DNA of 20,642 nucleotides, from positions 1-20,642 of the forward strand of contig CAJUOR010000028.1 in the NCBI GenBank assembly GCA_910588165.1. Reading direction: 5' to 3'. The position numbers and the translations under genes were made by a program. How positions within the stretch are numbered: the first letter of the stretch is position 1; each line of letters starts with the position of its first letter. A model generated the notes under the pieces. The model saw nothing but the letters and a program-made list of their open reading frames with translations, was not told the origin of the DNA and ran no database searches. Of this stretch, positions 1 to 8,244 are shown in pieces. Source of the stretch: an uncultured Thomasclavelia sp. (GTDB lineage: Bacteria > Bacillota_I > Bacilli_A > Erysipelotrichales > Coprobacillaceae).

Positions 1-21
1 ATAAGAAGGGAGAGGGAATAA

Positions 22-1488
22 ATGAGTTTTCCAAAAGGATTTTTATGGGGTGGTTCAATCAGTGCCGCTCAAATTGAAGGTGGTTGGAACGAAGGCGGAA
101 AATCATCTGTATTAGTTGATTACTGTACAGCAGGTTCAACCACAGAACGTCGCCAAATTTGGTATTTAGATGAAAATGGGCAAAGAGTTCATAAACAGTG
201 GGAAGCTGTTGACGAATTACCTGAGGGGTGCAAATTTGCCATCTTTGATGATTTACATTACACAAATCATGTGGCTAGTGATTTCTATCACAGATACAAA
301 GAGGATATCGCTTTATTAGCGGAAATGGGTTATACAACATTCAATACCTCTATTTCTTGGGCAAGAATTTATCCTTACGGCATTAAAGGTGGCGTTAACC
401 AAGAAGGTGTTGAATTTTACCGTAGCGTATTTGAAGAATGCCGTAAGTATGGTATGGATCCGGTCATCACTTTATATAAATATGATGAACCTGTTTCTTT
501 ACTTGAACAACATGGCGGTTGGCGTAATCGTGCGATGATTGATGAATTTGTGGAATTCGCAAGAGTATGTTTCACTGAATATAAAGATTTAGTCAATAAA
601 TGGATGACATTCAATGAAATCAATATCATCATGCCTAATGATGATACACCAAAAGATTTAGCTCAAAGAAATTTGGTTTATATGCATCATCAATTATTAG
701 CGGCAGCTAAAGCAACGATTGTCGCTCATGAAATCGATCCTAAGTTAAAAGTCGGTGCGATGATTTGCGGTAATATGGCATATCCATTAACACCAGATCC
801 AAAAGATGCTTTTGCTCAATATAAGAGATTCCAAGATTTCTTCTGTTATAGTGCAGATACGCAAATTCGTGGAGAATATCCTTCATTTGCCCAAAGAGTA
901 TGGGACGAATGGGATATTGATTTAAACATCAGCCTTGAAGATAAAGCTATCTTAAAAGCCGGTAAGTCTGATTTCTTAGGCTTCTCATATTATGCTTCAG
1001 GAGTTGTTACGACACATACAACTGAAGAAAACGATATGACAGGCGGTAATGTTTTAGGCACAGTTAAAAACCCATATCTTGAAGCAAACGCATGGGGTTG
1101 GCAAATTGACCCATTAGGATTTAAACATTTCTTACATATTATCAATGACAGATACCAAGTTCCAATCTTTGACGTGGAAAATGGTATTGGTTTAATTGAA
1201 AAAGAAGATGAAGACGGCATTTGTCATGACCCGGCAAGAATTGATTACCACCGTCGTCATATTCAATGTATGAAAGAAGCTGTTGAAGAAGGGGTTAACT
1301 TATTTGGTTATACAACTTGGGGCTGCATTGACTTAGTGTCAGCCGGAACAGGTCAAATGGATAAGAAATACGGTTTTATCTATGTCGATATGGACGATCA
1401 AGGTAATGGAGATTTACACCGTTCTCGTAAGGATTCATTCTATTGGTTCCAAAAAGTTATCAAATCTAACGGAGAAGACCTAGACTAA
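22..1488 (+). CDS. GH1 family 6-phospho-beta-glucosidase-like enzyme
   Basis: Glycoside hydrolase family 1 enzyme of 488 residues, likely cytoplasmic and cleaving a PTS-imported phosphorylated beta-glucoside. Visible: N-terminal FLWGGSISAAQIEGGWNE, acid/base Glu199 in TFNEI, nucleophile Glu386 in the ENG motif, and a C-terminal Ser440...Lys448/449-Tyr450 segment (LVSAGTGQMDKKYGF) resembling the phosphate-binding motif of 6-phospho-beta-glucosidases. An AAGGGAGAGGG ribosome site sits just upstream of the ATG. Two usually invariant positions differ: the Arg of the FRxSIxW motif is Asn108, and the His of the TLxHxxxP motif is Lys153. The stretch between residues 30 and 85 also looks longer than usual. 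It is followed after one base by a DUF4867-type gene, so the two form an operon whose upstream part lies outside the window. GH1 membership is near certain; the 6-phospho-glucoside substrate is an inference. Confidence 0.9.
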   Translation: MSFPKGFLWGGSISAAQIEGGWNEGGKSSVLVDYCTAGSTTERRQIWYLDENGQRVHKQWEAVDELPEGCKFAIFDDLHYTNHVASDFYHRYKEDIALLAEMGYTTFNTSISWARIYPYGIKGGVNQEGVEFYRSVFEECRKYGMDPVITLYKYDEPVSLLEQHGGWRNRAMIDEFVEFARVCFTEYKDLVNKWMTFNEINIIMPNDDTPKDLAQRNLVYMHHQLLAAAKATIVAHEIDPKLKVGAMICGNMAYPLTPDPKDAFAQYKRFQDFFCYSADTQIRGEYPSFAQRVWDEWDIDLNISLEDKAILKAGKSDFLGFSYYASGVVTTHTTEENDMTGGNVLGTVKNPYLEANAWGWQIDPLGFKHFLHIINDRYQVPIFDVENGIGLIEKEDEDGICHDPARIDYHRRHIQCMKEAVEEGVNLFGYTTWGCIDLVSAGTGQMDKKYGFIYVDMDDQGNGDLHRSRKDSFYWFQKVIKSNGEDLD

Positions 1489-1489
1489 T

Positions 1490-2125
1490 ATGTTAAAACA
1501 AATTCAAGACTTAAATCCCGATTATGTCATTGAGCCTATATCATCACCAAAGTTTCGGACATACGGAGAGATTCTCAAACTCGATGTTCAAAAAGCCATT
1601 GATTATGTTAATGCTCATGCCTATGACAACGGCTATTTGGCAAGTGTTTCGAAATTAGAGGAATTACCTTGCATTCAAACTTTATCGCAACACGTTTACG
1701 GCTATTTAAAGACAATTGCCGGCGTTGTAACCGGCACAAATGACGTGCTTAACGGAATTGAGTATCATCAGTGCAGTGAAGTGATTATTGCTGTTAAAGA
1801 TTATATTTTAGCTGTCGGGCATCGCTATGATATGCAAGGTGATGATTATGATATTTCTAAGTGCGAATTATTCTATGTTCCGCAAGGAACGGTTGTTGAA
1901 TGCTACGCTACGACTTTACACTATACACCGATTGCTGTTTCAAAGAACGGTTTCCAAACGATTTGTTTGTTGCTTGAAGGTACAGGTGATGAAGTGGCAA
2001 GAAACGGTATTTTAAAAAAGAAGAATAAATGGTTTATCGCCCATAAAGATAACTATGATAAAGTTCAATCAGGTGATTACCCCGGTTTAAAAGGTGATAT
2101 GATTAAAATCAAACCAATAGCTTAA
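1490..2125 (+). CDS. DUF4867 family protein, probably cupin-like
   Basis: Protein of 211 residues that I recognise as resembling the DUF4867 family, members of which occur beside sugar-utilisation genes in Bacillota. No signal peptide or membrane segment is visible, so it should be cytoplasmic. The middle of the protein (about residues 90-155) alternates short hydrophobic strands with polar turns and holds His (HQCSEV, GHRYD, LHYTP) and acidic residues, which suits a cupin-type beta-barrel with a possible metal or sugar site; that fold is an inference. The start codon comes one base after the stop of the GH1 gene and its nearest GGAG is 15 bases away, so translation is probably coupled to the upstream gene. 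This supports a role with the phospho-glucosidase, for example in handling its sugar product. Family assignment is from memory of the pattern; function is unknown. Confidence 0.72.
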   Translation: MLKQIQDLNPDYVIEPISSPKFRTYGEILKLDVQKAIDYVNAHAYDNGYLASVSKLEELPCIQTLSQHVYGYLKTIAGVVTGTNDVLNGIEYHQCSEVIIAVKDYILAVGHRYDMQGDDYDISKCELFYVPQGTVVECYATTLHYTPIAVSKNGFQTICLLLEGTGDEVARNGILKKKNKWFIAHKDNYDKVQSGDYPGLKGDMIKIKPIA

Positions 2126-2143
2126 CACAATTTAAAATGATAG

Positions 2144-2205
2144 GATCACTCTAAGTAGAAAAAACATTGCCAAGATGTTGAAAATACAAAGGGTGATCTT
2201 TTTCT
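2144..2205 (+). terminator. terminator of the GH1-DUF4867 operon
   Basis: GATCACTCT (2144-2152) pairs with AGGGTGATC (2190-2198) apart from one G-T pair, and TTTTT follows. The 37-base loop contains a second small stem, AACAT/ATGTT. The long loop is unusual for an intrinsic terminator, but the position just after the stop codon and the T run support this reading. Confidence 0.6.
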
Positions 2206-2232
2206 GTGTAAAGAAATCATCATTTATAATGA

Positions 2233-2261
2233 TTGACTTTTAAACTAGAGTTTTTTATACT
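2233..2261 (+). promoter_or_regulatory. sigma-A-type promoter of nadE
   Basis: TTGACT, a 17-base spacer, then TATACT. Transcription would start near 2268, after the upstream ATG at 2270 has lost any leader. This supports translation from the ATG at 2288. Confidence 0.75.
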
Positions 2262-2287
2262 TAAGGTAAATGAAAGGTGGAAAAAAT

Positions 2288-4201
2288 ATGCATCATTTTG
2301 GATATTATCAAACTGCTTGTGCTTCTTTTGAATTGCACGTTGCAGATGTGGCACATAACACAAAAGAAATCATTCGCTGTATCAATGAAAGCAGTCCGGA
2401 TTTACAGTTAATGGTTTTCGGGGAATTAAGTATTACCGGCTATACTTGCCAAGATTTGTTTTTTGATGAAATTTTATTGACGCAAGCACTTGAAGGCTTA
2501 AAAAAGATCGCTAAAGAAGCTAGAGAAAATATTTTAGTTGCGGTAGGGTTACCGCTTGTGCATCAAAGCCGTTTATATAATGTTGCCGCTTGGATTTTTA
2601 ATCATGAAATCCTAGGTTTTCAGGCTAAATCTTATTTACCTAACTATAATGAATTTTATGAGAAACGTTGGTTTCATTCCGGCTTTGATATTCATGACGA
2701 GTGGATTGAAATAGAGGGAGCGTTATTGCCGATAACTAATCGTCTGTTGCTTCATGATAAAACAACAGGGGCAAAAATCGGAACGGAAATCTGTGAGGAT
2801 CTATGGGTGCCAACACCGATTTCAAATTTCCACTTTGCAAGAGGCGCAAATTTGATTGTCAATCTTTCGGCTAGTGATGAATTAGTTTCTAAAGCGGATT
2901 ACCGTTTAAAATTAGTGAGTATGCAAAGTCAAAAATTGGCTTGCGGTTATTTATATGCGAGTGGGGGCTATCACGAAAGTACCTCTGATATGTTGCTGTC
3001 TTGTCAACAGATTATTGCGGAAAACGGCAAAATCTTAAACGAAAGTCGCAAAGAAGGAATTGTTGAGGCAACATTAGATTTAGAGATTGCCGAACATGAG
3101 CGTCGTCGTTTTACAAGTATGATGGAAATGCCAATGCAAGATGAAGCGCTTGTCGTGGAAATTGCTTCTGAACTTATAGGCGAGCCTAGCTATAAACAGC
3201 CTATCAGTGCTTATCCTTTTGTGCCAAGTCAACCGGAAAAACGCTGTTTGGAAATTATGGATATTCAAGCTAAAGCGTTAAGTGTACGTTTAAATTTTTT
3301 ACCTAGTCATAAAGTTGTTGTCGGTATCTCAGGGGGCTTAGATTCGACGTTAGCACTTTTAGTCTGCAAGCGGGCATACGAAATGAATCAGTGGGATAGC
3401 AAAGATATTATCGCTGTTACAATGCCGGGTTTTGGAACAACTGACCACACGTATCAAAATGCTTTAAAATTGATTGATTTATTAGGTGCGACAGCCATGG
3501 AAATCAGTATAAAGACCTCTGCGACCTTGCACTTAGAAGATATTGGACATGATCTGAGTAGCCGTGATATTACTTATGAAAATGCTCAGGCAAGAGAGCG
3601 TACCCAAATTTTAATGGACTTAGCCAATAAATATAATGCGATTGTGGTGGGAACGGGAGATTTAAGTGAGATGGCACTTGGCTGGTGTACATATAATGGT
3701 GATCATATGTCCATGTATGCCGTTAATGCCTCTGTTCCTAAAACTTTAGTTTCAAGTTTAGTTTCAACCTATGCCAAACATTTCGCAAATCAAGCATTAA
3801 GTAACACATTGATGGATATTGTTGATACACCGATTTCTCCGGAGTTATTACCGCCTGATGAAGCGGGTAAAATTGCGCAAAAAACCGAAAGCAGTATCGG
3901 ACAGTACCGTTTCCATGATTTTTTCTTATATTATTTTGTGCGTTACCATTTCGGACCAAAGAAAATATTCTATATGGCTAAACGTGCTTTTAAGGAAGAC
4001 GATCCAAAGCAACTCTATGAAACTTTAAGAACTTTCTATTGGCGTTTCTTTACGCAACAGTTTAAACGCAATTGTGTTCCGGACGGCGTAAAAGTCGGTA
4101 GCGTTTCATTAAGTCCACGGGCAGATTGGCGTATGCCAAGTGATGCCTATTCTAAATTGTGGATGCAAGAGTTAGATGAAATTGATCATTTTGAGAATTA
4201 A
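2288..4201 (+). CDS. nadE: glutamine-dependent NAD+ synthase
   Basis: Makes NAD+ from nicotinic acid adenine dinucleotide, ATP and glutamine, the last step of NAD synthesis in the cytoplasm. The 637-residue protein has an N-terminal nitrilase-type glutaminase domain (about 1-270) with the triad Glu46 (FGELSITGY), Lys114 (AKSYLPNY) and Cys169 (GTEICEDLW). The C-terminal synthetase domain carries the ATP-pyrophosphatase P-loop SGGLDS at 348-353 and conserved GTGDLSEMALGWCTY and SPRADWRMPSDAY segments. Length fits the glutamine-dependent two-domain form. I place the start at 2288, not at the in-frame ATG 2270: GAAAGGTGG (2272-2280) is an ideal ribosome site for 2288 and would otherwise be coding, and the promoter predicts an mRNA start near 2268. 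It is followed 25 bases later by a GNAT gene with no terminator between them. Confidence 0.97.
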   Translation: MHHFGYYQTACASFELHVADVAHNTKEIIRCINESSPDLQLMVFGELSITGYTCQDLFFDEILLTQALEGLKKIAKEARENILVAVGLPLVHQSRLYNVAAWIFNHEILGFQAKSYLPNYNEFYEKRWFHSGFDIHDEWIEIEGALLPITNRLLLHDKTTGAKIGTEICEDLWVPTPISNFHFARGANLIVNLSASDELVSKADYRLKLVSMQSQKLACGYLYASGGYHESTSDMLLSCQQIIAENGKILNESRKEGIVEATLDLEIAEHERRRFTSMMEMPMQDEALVVEIASELIGEPSYKQPISAYPFVPSQPEKRCLEIMDIQAKALSVRLNFLPSHKVVVGISGGLDSTLALLVCKRAYEMNQWDSKDIIAVTMPGFGTTDHTYQNALKLIDLLGATAMEISIKTSATLHLEDIGHDLSSRDITYENAQARERTQILMDLANKYNAIVVGTGDLSEMALGWCTYNGDHMSMYAVNASVPKTLVSSLVSTYAKHFANQALSNTLMDIVDTPISPELLPPDEAGKIAQKTESSIGQYRFHDFFLYYFVRYHFGPKKIFYMAKRAFKEDDPKQLYETLRTFYWRFFTQQFKRNCVPDGVKVGSVSLSPRADWRMPSDAYSKLWMQELDEIDHFEN

Positions 4202-4226
4202 AATAGGATAAAGGAGAGTGAAGAAT

Positions 4227-4778
4227 ATGTATATCCAACCTAGTACCATTGTATTAAAAGACGGACGCCAAGCTTTGTTAAGATGTCCTTCTGTCGAAGA
4301 TGCCAGTGCTTTAGTCGATTTATTAAGAACTGTCTATCAAGAAACCGACTATCTAATGCGTTATCCTGAAGAAATGAATATCACGGTGGAACAAGAAAAA
4401 GTTTGGATTGAGAATAATTTGAGTTCACCATACACGATTATGTTATCATGTGAAGTAGAAGGCAAGATTGTCGGAAATTGTCAAATCGATTTTAATGCCA
4501 GATTAAAGACGAAGCATCGTGCTAGTCTTGCTATTTCGATTATGCAAGCGTTTTGGGGCTTAGGTATCGGTACGGCAATGTTTCAAAAAATGGAAGAGGA
4601 AGCTCGAAAACACGATGTCAGTCAGCTTGAATTAGAATATATTGAAGGCAATCAAAGAGGTTTGGCTTTATATCAAAAGATGGGGTTTGAAACCGTTTCA
4701 TATAAACCCGATGCTATTTGCCTAAAAGACGGAACATTATTAAAAGAGTATTTTATGATTAAGAAATTAAGAAGCTGA
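4227..4778 (+). CDS. GNAT family N-acetyltransferase
   Basis: Acetyl-CoA-dependent N-acetyltransferase of 183 residues; the acceptor cannot be told from sequence. The GNAT core is visible as a beta strand (KIVGNCQIDF), then ASLAISIMQAFWGLGIGTAMF at about 100-120, which holds the GxGxG/T pyrophosphate-binding loop, then the C-terminal ELEYIEGNQRGLALYQKMGFE segment typical of the fold. The ATG at 4227 is chosen over an in-frame GTG at 4218 because AAGGAG (4211-4216) lies 10 bases before the ATG but only one base before the GTG. It lies 25 bases after nadE and very likely shares its transcript. Whether it acts on a metabolite, antibiotic or protein N-terminus is open. Confidence 0.9.
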   Translation: MYIQPSTIVLKDGRQALLRCPSVEDASALVDLLRTVYQETDYLMRYPEEMNITVEQEKVWIENNLSSPYTIMLSCEVEGKIVGNCQIDFNARLKTKHRASLAISIMQAFWGLGIGTAMFQKMEEEARKHDVSQLELEYIEGNQRGLALYQKMGFETVSYKPDAICLKDGTLLKEYFMIKKLRS

Positions 4779-4793
4779 AAGGCTTCTTTTTAT
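4769..4793 (+). terminator. terminator of the nadE-GNAT operon
   Basis: AAGAAGC (4769-4775) pairs with GCTTCTT (4782-4788), followed by a T-rich tail. The GNAT stop codon TGA (4776-4778) lies in the loop. Confidence 0.8.
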
Positions 4794-4821
4794 TGTAATT
4801 GCTTATAAAAAGATGTATTAA
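4793..4821 (+). promoter_or_regulatory. probable promoter of eno
   Basis: TTGTAA, a 17-base spacer, then TATTAA. The -35 box overlaps the T tail of the preceding terminator. Both boxes are near consensus but not perfect, so this is a moderate call. Confidence 0.45.
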
Positions 4822-4867
4822 AGCTCATGAAGGCGGTAAAAATAGTATGGAAAGGATGGATAGATAA

Positions 4868-6166
4868 ATGTCTAAAATTACAGATATAAAAGCTAGAGAA
4901 ATTTTGGATTCAAGAGGCAATCCGACAGTTGAAGTAGAAGTTACAACCGAATACGGTATAGTAGGTCGAGCGATGGTTCCTAGTGGTGCAAGTACAGGTG
5001 AACAAGAAGCACTGGAATTGCGCGATCATGATAATAGCCGTTATTTTGGTAAAGGTGTTTTAAAAGCGGTTGAACATGTGAATGGTAAAATCGCCAATGC
5101 TCTTTTGGGCATGGACTGTTTTAATCAGATTGGAATCGATCAAACATTATTGACTTTAGATGGGACAAAAGCTAAAAAAAATCTAGGTGCCAATGCTTTA
5201 TTAGGGGTATCTATGGCTGTAGCTCATGCTTCGGCATTGGAATTAGGGATTCCTTTATATCGTTATTTAGGTGGTTGCAATGCGAAAACATTACCGGTAC
5301 CAATGATGAATGTTTTAAATGGCGGTTCACACGCAGACTCAACCGTTGATTTTCAAGAATATATGATTATGCCGGTGGGGGCTAAAAATATCCATGAAGC
5401 TATTCGTATGGGGGCAGAAGTCTTTCATCAGCTAAAAACAGTTTTAAAGGCTAAAAACTACAATACAAATGTCGGCGATGAAGGCGGCTATGCCCCAATG
5501 TGTCAAGATGGTAACGAAGAACCTTTGGCATTGATTATGGAGGCTATTCAAAAAGCAGGCTATCAACCTAAAAAAGATATATGCATTGCCTTAGATGTGG
5601 CAGCCAGTGAATTTCATGATGCTGATGATGGCTTATATCATCTAAACAAATCCAAACAAGGCAGTAAAACAACAGATGAAATGATTGATATGTACTGTGA
5701 TTGGTTAGAGAAATATCCGATTATCTCAATTGAAGATGGTTTAGGCGAAAATGATTGGGAAGGTTGGAAAAAGCTGACAAATCGTTTGGGTCATAAGGTT
5801 CAATTAGTCGGCGATGATTTATTTGTGACAAACCCCGAAATCTTGAAAAAAGGTATTGAAGCGGGAGTTGCGAATGCTATTTTAATCAAAGTTAATCAAA
5901 TCGGTACCTTGACAGAAACAATGGACGCAATTGAATTAGCGAAGAAGCACGGTTATACTTGTATTGTTTCACATCGCTCAGGGGAAACAGAAGATACGAC
6001 GATTGCGGATTTAGCGGTAGCTTTTAATGTCGGTCAGATTAAAACCGGTTCTTTATCGCGCACAGATCGCTTAGCTAAGTATAATCAGTTGATGCGAATT
6101 GAAGAATCGCTAAGTCAACCACGTTATCTTCAAAAGGGCGCTTTTCATCAGTTGAAGGGGGAATAA
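4868..6166 (+). CDS. eno: enolase (phosphopyruvate hydratase)
   Basis: Converts 2-phosphoglycerate to phosphoenolpyruvate in glycolysis; cytoplasmic, Mg-dependent. The 432-residue length is typical. Visible landmarks are the N-terminal AREILDSRGNPTVEVEV, the flexible loop PSGASTG (38-44), His155 in NGGSHAD, the catalytic Glu205 in VGDEGGY, metal ligands Asp243, Glu289 (SIEDGL) and Asp316 (VGDDLF), catalytic Lys341 in KVNQIG, and the signature SHRSGETEDT (368-377). One small variation is STVDFQE where many homologues have NNVDxQE. The start follows a GGAAAGGATGG ribosome site. It is not clustered with other glycolytic genes here, having its own promoter and terminator. Confidence 0.98.
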   Translation: MSKITDIKAREILDSRGNPTVEVEVTTEYGIVGRAMVPSGASTGEQEALELRDHDNSRYFGKGVLKAVEHVNGKIANALLGMDCFNQIGIDQTLLTLDGTKAKKNLGANALLGVSMAVAHASALELGIPLYRYLGGCNAKTLPVPMMNVLNGGSHADSTVDFQEYMIMPVGAKNIHEAIRMGAEVFHQLKTVLKAKNYNTNVGDEGGYAPMCQDGNEEPLALIMEAIQKAGYQPKKDICIALDVAASEFHDADDGLYHLNKSKQGSKTTDEMIDMYCDWLEKYPIISIEDGLGENDWEGWKKLTNRLGHKVQLVGDDLFVTNPEILKKGIEAGVANAILIKVNQIGTLTETMDAIELAKKHGYTCIVSHRSGETEDTTIADLAVAFNVGQIKTGSLSRTDRLAKYNQLMRIEESLSQPRYLQKGAFHQLKGE

Positions 6167-6183
6167 GTATATTCCTCCTTTTT
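6157..6183 (+). terminator. terminator of eno
   Basis: GGGGGAATA (6157-6165) pairs with TATTCCTCC (6170-6178) over nine pairs including one G-T, with a 4-base loop and TTTTT after it. The eno stop codon TAA is inside the hairpin. Confidence 0.88.
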
Positions 6184-6209
6184 GATATATGGATAGCTAA
6201 ATATATCAT

Positions 6210-6239
6210 TTGCTTTTTTCAAATTAGGTGTGTTAAAAT
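6210..6239 (+). promoter_or_regulatory. promoter of the PspC-domain gene
   Basis: TTGCTT, an 18-base spacer, then TAAAAT preceded by TGT, an extended -10 element. The predicted start near 6246 leaves a short leader with the AAGGGGG ribosome site. Confidence 0.6.
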
Positions 6240-6265
6240 AGGGAAGTAAAAAAGGGGGAAAAACC

Positions 6266-6817
6266 ATGCGTAAACGTCAAGTTTTTGGTTGGTTAATATT
6301 TTTAATCGGTGTTATTGTTTTAACTTTTAGCGTATTATATGATCATCATGTTGATTTAGGACCGTTCCAGTCTATTTACGATATGGCAGATTGGATTTCA
6401 ATCAGTGCTTTCTTTGATTTATTATGGGATAGTTTCGGCAGTGTCGTGCGTTTTATTTCACATTATTTTTGGTGTTTATTGCTTATCTTATTTGGGTTAG
6501 CACTTATCTTCGGGGCAAGAAAACAAAAGAAATTTGAGGAAGAAAATGACTATGTGAAATACGATTCTGACTATGCTTCGGATTTTTCAAGTCATACGGA
6601 AACTAAAAAAGAAACAGGTGGGCGTACTCTATGCCGTAATTTAGATGATATGAAATTAGCCGGTGTCTGTTCGGGGATTGCTATTGCCCTCAATATTGAT
6701 CCGACAATTGTCAGAATTATTGTCCTTTTTCTAGGGTTGTCAAGCGGTGGCGGAGTATTTGTGTTTTATATCATCGCTATGTTGATTTTACCGAAAGAAC
6801 ATTTAGGTCGTCGCTAA
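6266..6817 (+). CDS. PspC-domain membrane protein
   Basis: Membrane protein of 183 residues. Two hydrophobic segments (about 8-25 and 64-84) are followed by a charged, acidic linker (88-118) and then a C-terminal PspC domain (about 121-178). The PspC domain is shown by LCRNLDDMKLAGVCSG, DPTIVRI and a third hydrophobic segment ending in LPKE, the usual PspC signature. PspC-type proteins take part in envelope-stress sensing in several bacteria. Here the domain is at the C-terminus behind two extra membrane spans, unlike the short classical PspC. It is transcribed alone, between a recognisable promoter and terminator, so no partner can be read from context. The start is fixed by AAGGGGG seven bases before the ATG. 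The specific role is unknown. Confidence 0.85.
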   Translation: MRKRQVFGWLIFLIGVIVLTFSVLYDHHVDLGPFQSIYDMADWISISAFFDLLWDSFGSVVRFISHYFWCLLLILFGLALIFGARKQKKFEEENDYVKYDSDYASDFSSHTETKKETGGRTLCRNLDDMKLAGVCSGIAIALNIDPTIVRIIVLFLGLSSGGGVFVFYIIAMLILPKEHLGRR

Positions 6818-6834
6818 AATGCGATGACTTTTTT
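6807..6834 (+). terminator. terminator of the PspC-domain gene
   Basis: GTCGTCGC (6807-6814) pairs with GCGATGAC (6821-6828), one G-T pair, loop TAAAAT, then six T. The stop codon starts the loop, and the 3' arm contains the -35 box of the next promoter. Confidence 0.88.
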
Positions 6835-6852
6835 ATTAATTTATGGTAAAAT
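6824..6852 (+). promoter_or_regulatory. promoter of pepV
   Basis: ATGACT, a 17-base spacer, then TAAAAT preceded by TGG (extended -10). The -35 box lies in the terminator arm of the upstream gene. Confidence 0.6.
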
Positions 6853-6873
6853 AAAAGCACGAGGTGAAAAGAT

Positions 6874-8244
6874 ATGGTAGATTTTAAAGAAGAAGTTTTA
6901 AAAATTAAAGATGAAATGATCGCTGATATTCAGACAATTTGTCGCATTCCTTCTATCTTGGATATGACAACAGCCAAAGCTAATCAGCCATTTGGACAAG
7001 GGTGTCGTGAAGCGTTAGATTGTATGCTTTCCTTTGGAAAAAGAGATGGTTTTGTAGTTAAAGATGTCGATGGTTATGCAGGTCATATTGATATTGGTGA
7101 AGGCGAAGAAATCATTGGCGTTTTAGGTCATTTAGACGTTGTGCCGGTTAATGCGGACGGTTGGGTTTATCCACCGTTTTCGGCAACTTTAAAAGACGGT
7201 GTTTTATATGGAAGAGGTACATCAGATGATAAAGGACCGACGATTGCCGCTTATTATGCCGCTAAACTTATTCATGATTTAAAATTGCCTACTAAAAGAA
7301 AAATGCGCATTATTTTTGGTTGTGATGAGGAATCAGGTTCAAGGTGTATGAAGCATTATTTCAGTAAAGAAGCATTTCCGAAATGGGCTTTCACGCCTGA
7401 TGCCGGTTTCCCGGTATGTTATGGTGAAAAGTCCGGTTGTGGTTTCAAAATTTCCGGAACTTCAAAAGCCGGTCAACTTATTTCTATGCAAGCCGGTGAA
7501 CGTGCTAATATCGTTCCTGAGGTTGTCAAAGCGGTTGTTTCCGGTAAGGTTTCCGATTACCAAGCTAGCTATGAGCAGTTTCTTCAAGCAAATCAAGTTT
7601 CCGGTGAGATTAAGGAAGTGGCAAATGGTGTTGAATTAACACTAGTTGGTAAGTCTGCCCATGCTTCAATACCAGATTTAGGAAAAAATGCGGTTGTTGT
7701 ATTAGCTAAATATTTAAGTGAAGTAACAAAGCACGACGTAGCTAAGTGGATTGATACTTATTTCCAAGATGACAATCATGCTAAAAAATTAGGCTTCTAT
7801 TTCAACGGCGCAATGGGAGAGATTACCGTTAACTTAGGGATTATCAATTATGAGAATGATCAAGTCAATATTGTCTTAGATTGTCGTTGTCCACATGATA
7901 TGGACTTTGAGGCGATGGAAGAAGCGATGCACAAAGCTTTAGCACCATTAGGTTGGAAGGAAGAGCATCATGTCGGACCTTATTTATTTGTTGATCCGAA
8001 GTCTGAGTTAATTCAAAAATTACATGAAGCCTATGTTAAATATACGCATGATGATCAGGCTAAACCGATGACCATGGGCGGTGGCACTTATGCTAAAGCG
8101 ATGCCTAATACTTGTGTGGCATTCGGTATGGAATTCCCGGGTTCACCAAATCAGATTCACGAAAATAATGAAATCTTGCGAATTGATGAATTACTGTTAG
8201 GCTGTGCGATTTATGCCGAAGCTTTATACAATTTAGTTAAATAA
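6874..8244 (+). CDS. pepV: M20 family dipeptidase PepV (Sapep)
   Basis: Zinc-dependent dipeptidase of peptidase family M20 that splits dipeptides in the cytoplasm, so it serves amino-acid supply from peptides. The 456-residue length matches PepV. Metal and catalytic positions are visible: His86 and Asp88 (GHLDVVP), Asp118 (GRGTSDDKGP), Glu152/Glu153 (GCDEESGS), Asp176 (TPDAGFP) and a late His near 429 (NQIHENNE). The lid domain between about 190 and 310, including the GKSAHAS motif, is complete. The ATG follows GAGGTG at a normal distance. It is a single-gene unit with its own promoter. It converges on the lipoprotein gene; the hairpin between them has its T run only in the minus direction, so readthrough from pepV is possible. 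Confidence 0.95.
   Translation: MVDFKEEVLKIKDEMIADIQTICRIPSILDMTTAKANQPFGQGCREALDCMLSFGKRDGFVVKDVDGYAGHIDIGEGEEIIGVLGHLDVVPVNADGWVYPPFSATLKDGVLYGRGTSDDKGPTIAAYYAAKLIHDLKLPTKRKMRIIFGCDEESGSRCMKHYFSKEAFPKWAFTPDAGFPVCYGEKSGCGFKISGTSKAGQLISMQAGERANIVPEVVKAVVSGKVSDYQASYEQFLQANQVSGEIKEVANGVELTLVGKSAHASIPDLGKNAVVVLAKYLSEVTKHDVAKWIDTYFQDDNHAKKLGFYFNGAMGEITVNLGIINYENDQVNIVLDCRCPHDMDFEAMEEAMHKALAPLGWKEEHHVGPYLFVDPKSELIQKLHEAYVKYTHDDQAKPMTMGGGTYAKAMPNTCVAFGMEFPGSPNQIHENNEILRIDELLLGCAIYAEALYNLVK

Noticed and set aside
2126..2232. A riboswitch or sRNA in the DUF4867-nadE gap
   Set aside because: The only structure is a hairpin followed by a T run, best explained as a terminator; the nadE promoter lies downstream of it.
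2270..2287. ATG 2270 as the nadE start
   Set aside because: The codons would consist of the ribosome site for ATG 2288, and the predicted transcript begins at about 2268.
4218..4226. GTG 4218 as the GNAT start
   Set aside because: AAGGAG lies only one base before it, too close for initiation; ATG 4227 has normal spacing.
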